Origin: Coriobacteriales bacterium
GTDB lineage: Bacteria > Actinomycetota > Coriobacteriia > Coriobacteriales > UBA8131
Length of the DNA: 5,217 nt
Reading direction: 5' to 3'
Assembly (NCBI GenBank): GCA_031290695.1
Contig: JAITNB010000012.1
Span: 1-5,217 of the forward strand
The first letter of the stretch is position 1; every line of letters starts with the position of its first letter. A program made the position numbers and the translations under genes. Under the pieces are notes generated by a model, which was given only the letters and a program-made list of their open reading frames with translations, ran no database searches and had not been told where the DNA came from. This document shows, piece after piece, positions 1 to 5,180 of the stretch.

Positions 1-1
1 G

Positions 2-85
2 AGGGTATACATCCCACCGAAGGACCATCCTTGGAAGGAGGCTTATTATCAGATGATGTTGAAGCGCCTGAAGAAGGCGGGTTAA
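2..85 (+). CDS. C-terminal fragment of a probable insertion-sequence transposase (partial, 5' end outside window)
   Basis: An open frame enters from the left edge and ends at TAA (83-85), giving 27 residues. The visible part carries a VYIPPKDHPWK stretch and then a basic helical tail rich in Lys, Arg and Met. A Pro-Pro/Asp-His-Pro-Trp signature near the very C-terminus is one I recall from integrase-type (DDE) transposases of ISNCY/IS1202-like elements. This is family memory, not a search. In its favour, TGACA-containing sequence resembling the terminal repeats of such elements follows within a few bases of the stop. The catalytic domain is outside the window, so intactness cannot be judged. 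Frame 1 is also open here (to 126), but its product is acidic and unrecognisable. The identity is tentative. Confidence 0.4.
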   Translation, partial: RVYIPPKDHPWKEAYYQMMLKRLKKAG

Positions 86-87
86 TC

Positions 88-117
88 GCTGTGACATTTT
101 CGCTCAGTATTGACAGC
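88..117. repeat. Possible insertion-element end: TGACA direct repeats within a short inverted repeat
   Basis: Two TGACA copies lie at 92-96 and 111-115, separated by TTTTCGCTCAGTAT. Outer bases GCTGT (88-92) and ACAGC (113-117) are inverted. A TGACATTTTC-type motif just after a transposase stop codon resembles the terminal and subterminal repeats of some integrase-type insertion sequences. The other end of the element is outside the window, so no match between ends can be shown. It could equally be an incidental weak hairpin. Confidence 0.25.
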
Positions 118-131
118 CTACGCTAAAACTT

Positions 132-160
132 TTCCCATTACGGGGATTTAATGGTATACT
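132..160 (+). promoter_or_regulatory. Promoter of tRNA-Lys (extended -10 type)
   Basis: A -35-like TTCCCA (132-137) is followed by a 17-base spacer and TATACT (155-160). A TG one base upstream of the -10 (152-153) makes it an extended -10 promoter. The predicted start near 167 leaves a leader of about 48 bases before the tRNA. The core ATTTAATGGTATACT (146-160), followed five bases later by TTCGCGT, recurs in the same arrangement upstream of the tRNA-His gene at the right end. That recurrence is the strongest support for the call. Confidence 0.7.
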
Positions 161-214
161 TCCCATTCGCGTGTTCTGGCAGTCACCTCTGCCACATCAA
201 AATAGTGTAGTTCT

Positions 215-290
215 GGGCCGTTAGCTTAGTTGGTAGAGCAGGGGACTCTTAATCCCAAGGTCCGGGGTTCGAGTCCCCGACGGCCCACCA
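215..290 (+). tRNA. tRNA-Lys (anticodon CTT)
   Basis: A complete 76-base cloverleaf. The acceptor stem GGGCCGT (215-221) pairs with ACGGCCC (280-286), followed by discriminator A and an encoded CCA (288-290). The D arm is GCTT/GAGC (224-227 and 236-239). The anticodon loop CTCTTAA (246-252) has CTT at 248-250, which reads AAG lysine codons. The T arm CGGGG/CCCCG (263-267, 275-279) encloses the standard TTCGAGT loop. The top pair of the anticodon stem is a G-A mismatch (241/257); the rest pairs well. The sequence closely resembles bacterial lysine tRNAs. No copy of its 3' end that would mark an integration duplicate was noticed elsewhere in the window. Confidence 0.97.
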
Positions 291-350
291 TCCATCCCAA
301 ACCATATGACGGGGACTTCCGGGGGCTCAGGTCCTGCCTGTCGCCAATCC

Positions 351-773
351 TCACCCATTGTTGCTCAGGGTTACGAACATATACTCGAACTCCTTCTTCT
401 CTGGTTTCTTGAGCTCGCACTCCCATATGACAAAGACCGTCCAGCCTGCCTCTTCAAGCTCTTTGACTTTTTGCTTGTCACGCTTAACATTACGGCAGAA
501 CTTCTCTTCCCAATACTCGGGATTGGTCTTGGGGGTGGGGAGGTTACACTTTGGGCAGCGGTGCCAGAAGCATCCGTTGACGAAGATGGCAATCTTCCGT
601 CCCGGGTACGCAATATCCGGACGACCGGGTGCCTTCTTCCACTGGAGGCGATAGCCCGAAAACCCCGCATCCCTGAGCAGCTTCCTAACTTTAAGCTCGG
701 GTTTGGTGTCTTTGCTCTTGTTGCCCTGCATCGACTTTCGAACTGCCGGGGATTGTGCCGGTGGCGAGAGCAT
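351..773 (-). CDS. vsr: Very short patch repair (Vsr) endonuclease
   Basis: This is a nicking endonuclease of the Vsr family. It cuts 5' of the T in T:G mismatches produced when 5-methylcytosine deaminates, starting repair in the cytoplasm. The 140-residue product has the family order SKDTKPEL (Glu26, metal-binding region), GRPDIAYP (catalytic Asp53), FVNGCFWHRCPKC (His71 general base) and VFVIWEC near the end. Cys68, Cys73, Cys76 and Cys119 are probable zinc ligands; the E. coli enzyme has a His where this one has Cys73. The start at 773 was chosen because AAAGGA lies 11 bases upstream and the family motif begins shortly after. The frame stays open to an ATG at 833 (160 residues), which has no clear ribosome site. 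The gene converges on tRNA-Lys and no cytosine methyltransferase is in the window. Base composition looks lower in GC than the kinase gene, hinting at horizontal origin. The family call is secure; the start is less so. Confidence 0.93.
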   Translation of the reverse strand: MLSPPAQSPAVRKSMQGNKSKDTKPELKVRKLLRDAGFSGYRLQWKKAPGRPDIAYPGRKIAIFVNGCFWHRCPKCNLPTPKTNPEYWEEKFCRNVKRDKQKVKELEEAGWTVFVIWECELKKPEKKEFEYMFVTLSNNG

Positions 774-784
774 GACTACCACTG

Positions 785-790
785 TCCTTT
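785..790 (-). promoter_or_regulatory. Ribosome binding site supporting the vsr start at 773
   Basis: Read on the minus strand, AAAGGA precedes the ATG at 773 by 11 bases. That is slightly long, but better than anything in front of the alternative ATG at 833, so it decides the start chosen. Confidence 0.5.
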
Positions 791-867
791 CGCGAATCAA
801 GCGTATCCGCAAGGCACCAAGGGAGCAAAACACCGTCGATACACCGACGCCCTAGCGTCTGTATGGC

Positions 868-896
868 ATTCTAGCGACAATCATTGCCCTGTGCAA
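868..896 (-). promoter_or_regulatory. Candidate vsr promoter
   Basis: On the minus strand, TTGCAC (896-891) and TAGAAT (873-868) are separated by exactly 17 bases, close to the sigma-70 consensus at both boxes. Transcription would start near 861, leaving a leader of roughly 88 bases before the preferred vsr ATG. This suggests vsr is transcribed on its own rather than from a methyltransferase operon. It is predicted from sequence only. Confidence 0.5.
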
Positions 897-1079
897 TGGC
901 TCGAGCTGCTGCGGGCAACCCGAGAAGAGTCTTGAGCAAAACGGCATGTACTCCCATGCCTACCGTTCCCCCCTGCATCAAAACCGATATGAAATGTGTA
1001 CAAACGACGGATTCTTGGTGTTGTTTTTGTTTGGTCTATGACAAAGCGCCCAAAGGGTTCTAGTCTGTATTCTATCAAA

Positions 1080-1093
1080 TGACCGAGGGGTCA
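1080..1093 (+). promoter_or_regulatory. Short perfect inverted repeat (TGACC-GAGG-GGTCA) in the kinase leader
   Basis: TGACC (1080-1084) and GGTCA (1089-1093) form a 5-base-pair stem with a four-base loop, 74 bases ahead of the kinase start. It could be an RNA hairpin in the leader or a DNA operator half-site pair. It has no T-run, so it is not an intrinsic terminator. It directly abuts the GGGCAAAC motif at 1094-1101. Confidence 0.3.
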
Positions 1094-1152
1094 GGGCAAA
1101 CACCGGTACCATGCCGTCGGCTAAAAGCCCCGCACTCTTCATCGCCAACAGT

Positions 1153-1162
1153 AAGGGGGGGG
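1153..1162 (+). promoter_or_regulatory. Shine-Dalgarno site with an eight-G tract, deciding a GTG start
   Basis: AAGGGGGGGG (1153-1162) lies four bases before the GTG at 1167. It justifies that start: the next in-frame Met (residue 29) would remove most of the first membrane helix and has no such site. A run of eight Gs (1155-1162) is unusually long for a ribosome site. GCCCC at 1127-1131 can pair with GGGGC at 1159-1163, which would hide the site. Confidence 0.75.
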
Positions 1163-1166
1163 CATA

Positions 1167-4052
1167 GTGAAGACAGGCACTGCGCTTAAGCCGCGCACTA
1201 AGATATTGCTTGTCTCTATTGCCATTGTTATTGCGATTGCGGTGCTGAGCATGGGGATCGGCCTCATGTTCACCACTGCCGAGATACGCAAGACGATGGA
1301 AAGCGACATGGAGCTGGTAGGCAAAGTGGCCGACAGCCTCATCACTCACGACATAGAGCTGATTAAGTCGGATGCCGCCACCGTCGTGGGCTACGTCGTC
1401 GGATCGAGCGACGACCAACTCCCCACAATCCTGCACGAACAGTTGGACGTACACGAAAGCTACCTCGCCCTCACGGTTATCAGCCGCGATGGCACGATGG
1501 TCTCGACCGGGACTGCGCCCGTTACCGATGAGAACCGCGAGATGGACGCAGTGCAGAAGGCCTTTGACGGCACAGCGAACATCTCGACTTCGTACCGAGA
1601 CCCCACCGCGGGGCTGGTGTTCTACGTATGTGCACCCGTCTCGACCGATCGCATCCTCGCCATTACGATACCCGGTATGCACTTCAATGACACCCTTGAT
1701 GACTTTCAGGTCTGGGATACCGGCTACGTGTTCATGATCGACAACGAGGGAACCTTCCTTGCCAGCAAAGACTCCGAGGCAGTGACCAACCGTGTGAACC
1801 TCATCGCAACTCAGAGGCGCAACCCTTCGCAGGACATAGCTGAGGCCGCCGCCTTCTTTGAGAAGATGCTTGGCGGAGGTTCCGGCGTTGGGGAATACTT
1901 CTATTACGGGGCCGAGCGCGTCTGTGCCTACCGCACCATCACTGGCTCGACAAACGACTGGTGCATCGGCGTCATCGCCCCCGTGGGCGAGACGCCCCTT
2001 ATCGCCGTGCAAAACGGGCTTCTCCTCTCGTCGCTCCTCCTCATCCTCTTGGGCGTCATCGTCGCGATGTTCCTGTCCCGCAGCATCGCCAAGCCCTTTG
2101 AGGACCTCGAGGTGCAGAACGTGCAGCTCGAAGAGCTCTCACAGCAGGCCCAGAACGCCTCGGAGACCAAAAGCCACTTCCTTGCCAACATGAGCCACGA
2201 GATACGCACGCCCCTCAACGCTGTCATCGGTCTGAGTGACCTCACGCTGAGCGGTAACGCAGTACAGGGAGAAGTGCGTGAAAACCTTGAGAGCATCTAC
2301 CGCGGTGGCACAACGATACTGGGCATCGTCAACGACATACTCGACCTCTCGAAGATAGAGTCGGGCAAAATCGAGATAATCCCTGTCGACTATGACCTCG
2401 CGAGCCTCATCAACGACACCATCACGCTCAACATCGTGCGCATTGGCAGCAAGCCTATCGACTTCAACCTCAGCATCGACGAGGACCTTATAAGCCGGTT
2501 GTATGGCGACGAGCTGCGTGTGAAGCAAATACTTAACAACCTGCTGTCCAACGCGTTCAAATATACCGAAGAAGGCACCGTCAACCTCAAGATAGGCACC
2601 GAGCGCAGTGGCGACAGCGTATGGCTCACCGTCGCAGTCGCCGATACGGGCATTGGGATACGCGAAAAAGACATCATCAAGCTCTTCTCCGACTATAACC
2701 AGGTCGATACGGCGAACAACCGTAAGATCGAGGGAACGGGGCTGGGGCTTTCCATCGCCAAGAGGATGGCGCAGCTCATGGATGGCGATATAGCGGTCGA
2801 GAGCGTCTACGGGCAGGGCAGCACCTTCACGGTGCGGGTCAGACAGGGCTTCGTCACCGCAATCCCTGTTGGCGAGGATGTTGCCAGGAACCTGCGCAAC
2901 TTTGACTACTCCGACAAGAAGCGGGCGCTCAATGCGATGTTCGTGCGTGTGCGTATTCCCTACGCCCGTGTGCTGGTCATTGACGACGTGCAGAGCAACC
3001 TCGATGTGGCACGCGGCATGATGAAGCAGTACGCCCTGCAGGTCGATTGCGTGCGCAGCGGCCAGGAGGCCATCGACCTCATACGCGACGGGCAGGTGCG
3101 CTACAACGCACTGTTCATGGACCACATGATGCCTGGCATGGACGGCATCGAGGCGACCCGCATCATCCGCGAGGAGATTGGCACCAGCTACGCACGCGAG
3201 GTTCCCATCATCGCACTCACTGCCAATGCCATCCTGGGCAACGAGAAGATGTTCCTCGACAACGGCTTTCAGGCCTTCCTCTCAAAACCCATCGACATCA
3301 TGCGCCTTGATGCCGTGATTCGCCAGTGGGTACGCGACAAGGACCTTGAGCGCGCGCTCAAGGAGGAGGACGAGGACGCGTTCGAGCGCCGCTCGGGCAA
3401 GGACTCGCGGAGAAAGGCGGAGCGTCGCTCAGGCCTTGACCGTCGCGACGACGGGACTCTCTGGAAGATTGACGGCCTTGACCTCAAACTGCTCGTGGAC
3501 CGCTTTGGCGGTGATGAAGGCTCGGCTATCGAGGCGCTCCGCTCCTATGTTGTCAACACGCCCGAGCTGCTTACGTCCCTCCAGGCACCGGCTTTGGGCA
3601 ACCTGCCCGCATATGCTATCAACGTACATGGGCTCAAGGGGTCGAGCTATGGTATCTGCGCCGAGAGGATAGGCAAACTCGCCGAGTCGTTGGAATACGC
3701 TGCGAAGCATGACAAGCTCGACTACATCACCGACAACAACGACCTGTTGATAACGATGACCGAGGCCCTGATAGCCATAACCGCTTCGATGCTGGACGAG
3801 ATCGAGCAGCAAAACGCGCGGGACGCGCTCGATGCACCTGACCCCGCACTTCTGGCACAGCTTGCCGAGGCGAGCCGCGCCTACAGTATGGATATGGTCG
3901 ATGAGGCCATCACCGCGCTTGATGCGTATGTATATGAGTCCGGCCAGGATTTGGTTAACTGGCTCAAGGCCCGGGCCGCCGATGCCGAGTTCGATGCCAT
4001 TGCCGAGCGCTTGGCACAAGAAGACGTTCGAGAAGGAGCTACCAATGGTTGA
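1167..4052 (+). CDS. Hybrid sensor histidine kinase: dCache-like sensor, HisKA, HATPase, REC, HPt and C-terminal extension
   Basis: A 961-residue membrane kinase that senses an extracytoplasmic signal and passes phosphate along internal domains. It starts with GTG. Helix 1 is at about 12-34. The sensor is at about 36-283, with a DTGYVFMIDNEGTFLAS stretch typical of dCache folds. Helix 2 is at about 284-304. There is no full HAMP domain, only some 40 residues linking to HisKA. The H-box NMSHEIRTPL holds phosphoacceptor His344. The ATPase has the N-box (NNLLSNA, Asn462), ADTGIG (Asp493) and GTGLGL (523-528). The receiver (about 601-722) has Asp606/607, phosphoacceptor Asp652, Thr685 and Lys707. 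A basic RRSG-repeat linker (740-760) leads to an HPt domain (about 768-880) with HGLKGSS and His821. Residues 881-961 are an extra helical region. All catalytic residues are present. The next gene overlaps its stop, so the HD-GYP regulator is the likely final partner. The ligand is unknown. I do not recognise a specific gene name. Confidence 0.95.
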   Translation: MKTGTALKPRTKILLVSIAIVIAIAVLSMGIGLMFTTAEIRKTMESDMELVGKVADSLITHDIELIKSDAATVVGYVVGSSDDQLPTILHEQLDVHESYLALTVISRDGTMVSTGTAPVTDENREMDAVQKAFDGTANISTSYRDPTAGLVFYVCAPVSTDRILAITIPGMHFNDTLDDFQVWDTGYVFMIDNEGTFLASKDSEAVTNRVNLIATQRRNPSQDIAEAAAFFEKMLGGGSGVGEYFYYGAERVCAYRTITGSTNDWCIGVIAPVGETPLIAVQNGLLLSSLLLILLGVIVAMFLSRSIAKPFEDLEVQNVQLEELSQQAQNASETKSHFLANMSHEIRTPLNAVIGLSDLTLSGNAVQGEVRENLESIYRGGTTILGIVNDILDLSKIESGKIEIIPVDYDLASLINDTITLNIVRIGSKPIDFNLSIDEDLISRLYGDELRVKQILNNLLSNAFKYTEEGTVNLKIGTERSGDSVWLTVAVADTGIGIREKDIIKLFSDYNQVDTANNRKIEGTGLGLSIAKRMAQLMDGDIAVESVYGQGSTFTVRVRQGFVTAIPVGEDVARNLRNFDYSDKKRALNAMFVRVRIPYARVLVIDDVQSNLDVARGMMKQYALQVDCVRSGQEAIDLIRDGQVRYNALFMDHMMPGMDGIEATRIIREEIGTSYAREVPIIALTANAILGNEKMFLDNGFQAFLSKPIDIMRLDAVIRQWVRDKDLERALKEEDEDAFERRSGKDSRRKAERRSGLDRRDDGTLWKIDGLDLKLLVDRFGGDEGSAIEALRSYVVNTPELLTSLQAPALGNLPAYAINVHGLKGSSYGICAERIGKLAESLEYAAKHDKLDYITDNNDLLITMTEALIAITASMLDEIEQQNARDALDAPDPALLAQLAEASRAYSMDMVDEAITALDAYVYESGQDLVNWLKARAADAEFDAIAERLAQEDVREGATNG
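3384..3446 (+). repeat. Tandem ERRSG-D-RR coding repeat in the REC-HPt linker
   Basis: Within the kinase, residues 740-749 (ERRSGKDSRR) and 752-760 (ERRSGLDRR) are two near copies of a basic motif, separated by Lys-Ala. They lie in a charged, probably disordered linker between the receiver and the HPt domain. The DNA copies differ at synonymous positions, so the similarity is at protein level rather than from a recent DNA duplication. The function is unknown. Confidence 0.6.
4031..4038 (+). promoter_or_regulatory. Ribosome binding site fixing the HD-GYP start at 4045
   Basis: AGAAGGAG (4031-4038) sits six bases before the ATG at 4045, inside the 3' end of the kinase gene. It selects this start over in-frame upstream ATGs, which lie deep inside the kinase gene, and it implies translational coupling. 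Confidence 0.9.
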
Positions 4053-5130
4053 GAAACGGTACAAGATCATCCTGGTGGATGACAATGAGACAAACCTGAC
4101 TATGGGTAAGAACATGCTCAGGACGTTTTACGAGGTATATCCGGTGAACTCGGGTGAGAAGATGTTTGCCCTGCTTGAGAAGGTCACACCAAACCTCATC
4201 ATGCTTGACATCGAGATGCCGGATATGGACGGATACGAGGCTATGCGCGCCCTCAAGGCAAACAAGCGCTTTGAGGGCATACCCGTCATCTTCGTCACCG
4301 CGCGGGTTGACGAGGGCAGCGAGCTTGAGGGCCTGAGCCTGGGAGCCATCGACTATGTGTACAAGCCCTTCTCCGCCCCCCTGCTGCTCAAACGCATCGA
4401 GAACCACCTGTTGCTCGCCGCGCAACGCAACGAGCTCGCGAGCTACCGGGACAACCTCGAGGAGATCGTCGCCAAGAAGACGAGCGAGGTTATCGAGCTG
4501 CAAAACGCGGTGCTCGACATCGTCGCTGAGATCGTCGAATACCGCGACGACGTGACCGGCGGCCATGTGAGCCGCACCCAGAAGTACCTCGAGCTCCTCA
4601 TAAACAAGGTTGTGGAGAAGAACCTGTACCCTGAGTCGGTGGAGCGCTGGGACATGGAGTTCATCGTGCCTTCGGCGCAGCTGCATGATGTGGGCAAGAT
4701 AGCCATCCTCGACTCCATCCTCAAGAAGCCCGACAAGCTCACCGTCGAGGAGTTCGAGGAGATGAAGCAGCACACGGTGGTGGGCGTTGACATGATAGAG
4801 GGCATCGAGAGCACTGCGGCCGAGCACAGCTTCCTGCGCCATGCCCGCATCATCGCCGGTACCCACCACGAGAAGTGGGACGGCAGCGGGTACCCGCTGG
4901 GGCTGCGCGGCGAGGGCATCCCCCTTGAGGGACGCCTGATGGCGATAGCCGACGTGTACGATGCCCTCATCTCGTCGCGCCCCTACAAGCAGCCCTTCAC
5001 ACCGGCGGAGGCCAGGCGCATTATCGTCGAGGGCAAGGGCAAGCATTTTGACCCTGAGCTTGTAGACGTGTTCATTGAAGTCGCCGACGACTTCGCACAG
5101 ATAGCCCGCGACAACCACGGCCACGAATAA
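4045..5130 (+). CDS. Response regulator with HD-GYP domain (predicted cyclic-di-GMP phosphodiesterase)
   Basis: A 361-residue cytoplasmic response regulator, predicted to hydrolyse cyclic-di-GMP when its receiver is phosphorylated. The receiver (about 5-123) has Asp12/13, phosphoacceptor Asp55 (in LIMLDIEMPDMDG), Thr85 and Lys107. A probable coiled coil (about 124-155) links it to the HD-GYP domain (about 156-350). There I see TGGHV (His174), LHDVGK (His214, Asp215, Lys218), KQHTVVG (His243), AGTHHEKWDGSGYP (His274, His275 and the GYP at 282-284) and IADVYDAL (Asp303). The position four before His174, a Glu in three-metal HD-GYP enzymes, is Val170, so a two-metal site is expected. The first eight bases overlap the kinase gene, after a strong ribosome site, so the two proteins are made together. 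The likely phosphate donor is the kinase HPt domain (His821). Some HD-GYP proteins prefer cyclic GMP-AMP or are inactive; sequence alone cannot exclude that. No clear terminator follows the gene. Confidence 0.95.
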   Translation: MVEKRYKIILVDDNETNLTMGKNMLRTFYEVYPVNSGEKMFALLEKVTPNLIMLDIEMPDMDGYEAMRALKANKRFEGIPVIFVTARVDEGSELEGLSLGAIDYVYKPFSAPLLLKRIENHLLLAAQRNELASYRDNLEEIVAKKTSEVIELQNAVLDIVAEIVEYRDDVTGGHVSRTQKYLELLINKVVEKNLYPESVERWDMEFIVPSAQLHDVGKIAILDSILKKPDKLTVEEFEEMKQHTVVGVDMIEGIESTAAEHSFLRHARIIAGTHHEKWDGSGYPLGLRGEGIPLEGRLMAIADVYDALISSRPYKQPFTPAEARRIIVEGKGKHFDPELVDVFIEVADDFAQIARDNHGHE

Positions 5131-5134
5131 GGTT

Positions 5135-5163
5135 GCGACAGGGCGGCTATTTAATGGTATACT
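5135..5163 (+). promoter_or_regulatory. Promoter of tRNA-His (extended -10 type)
   Basis: GCGACA (5135-5140), a 17-base spacer and TATACT (5158-5163), with TG one base upstream of the -10 (5155-5156). The 15-base core at 5149-5163 is identical to that of the tRNA-Lys promoter, and TTCGCGT follows at the same distance (5169-5175). The predicted start near 5170 leaves only about 10 bases before the tRNA. It begins five bases after the HD-GYP stop codon, so some read-through from the operon into the tRNA is possible. Confidence 0.7.
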
Positions 5164-5180
5164 CTCTCTTCGCGTTTCAT

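Larger units (their letters stand above)
774..1166. other. Intergenic region between divergent vsr and the kinase operon; no convincing gene
   Basis: These 393 bases separate two divergently read units. The left part holds the vsr ribosome site and promoter. The right part (about 1040-1166) is the presumed kinase leader. For the kinase, only weak promoter elements are visible, such as TTGGTG (1015-1020) with TATGAC (1037-1042) at 16-base spacing, or a lone TATTCT (1068-1073). None is good enough to annotate. The longest forward reading frame besides the vsr shadow is 31 codons (946-1041), with no ribosome site and no recognisable product. No methyltransferase remnant was seen on either strand. 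Confidence 0.6.

Noticed and set aside
1..126. Alternative reading of the left edge in frame 1 (about 41 residues)
   Set aside because: The acidic, Gly-rich product is unlike any family I know; frame 2 gives the more protein-like HPWK tail.
291..350. Terminator between convergent tRNA-Lys and vsr
   Set aside because: G-rich and C-rich runs are present, but I could not draw a stable hairpin followed by T-rich sequence on either strand.
306..935. Plus-strand open frame of 209 codons over vsr
   Set aside because: The minus strand encodes an unmistakable Vsr protein; the plus product has no motif and no ribosome site.
946..1041. 31-codon forward open frame in the intergenic region
   Set aside because: No ribosome site, and nothing recognisable beyond a Leu/Phe-rich end; it is short enough to arise by chance.
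978..2012. Long minus-strand open frame (344 codons) across the kinase start
   Set aside because: It lies antisense to a kinase gene with clear domains. Its product has no recognisable motifs and looks like a codon-bias shadow in GC-rich DNA.
2139..3125. Minus-strand open frame of 328 codons antisense to HisKA, HATPase and REC
   Set aside because: Low-complexity, Val/Ala/Asp-rich product that mirrors the sense codons; there is no ribosome site or domain.
3832..4044. Upstream extension of the HD-GYP gene to an ATG at 3832
   Set aside because: It would run 221 bases inside the kinase gene in another frame with a meaningless product. The ATG at 4045 has a strong AGAAGGAG site and begins right at the receiver fold.
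3429..4115. Minus-strand open frame of 228 codons antisense to the kinase 3' end
   Set aside because: Shadow of the real gene; it spans the junction of two well-supported sense genes.
4039..5124. Minus-strand open frame of 361 codons antisense to the HD-GYP gene
   Set aside because: An almost exact mirror of the HD-GYP coding frame with no protein-family features.
5100..5145. Weak GACAACC / GGTTGCG complementarity around the HD-GYP stop as a terminator
   Set aside because: Imperfect stem and no T-run; the stretch overlaps the -35 region of the tRNA-His promoter.
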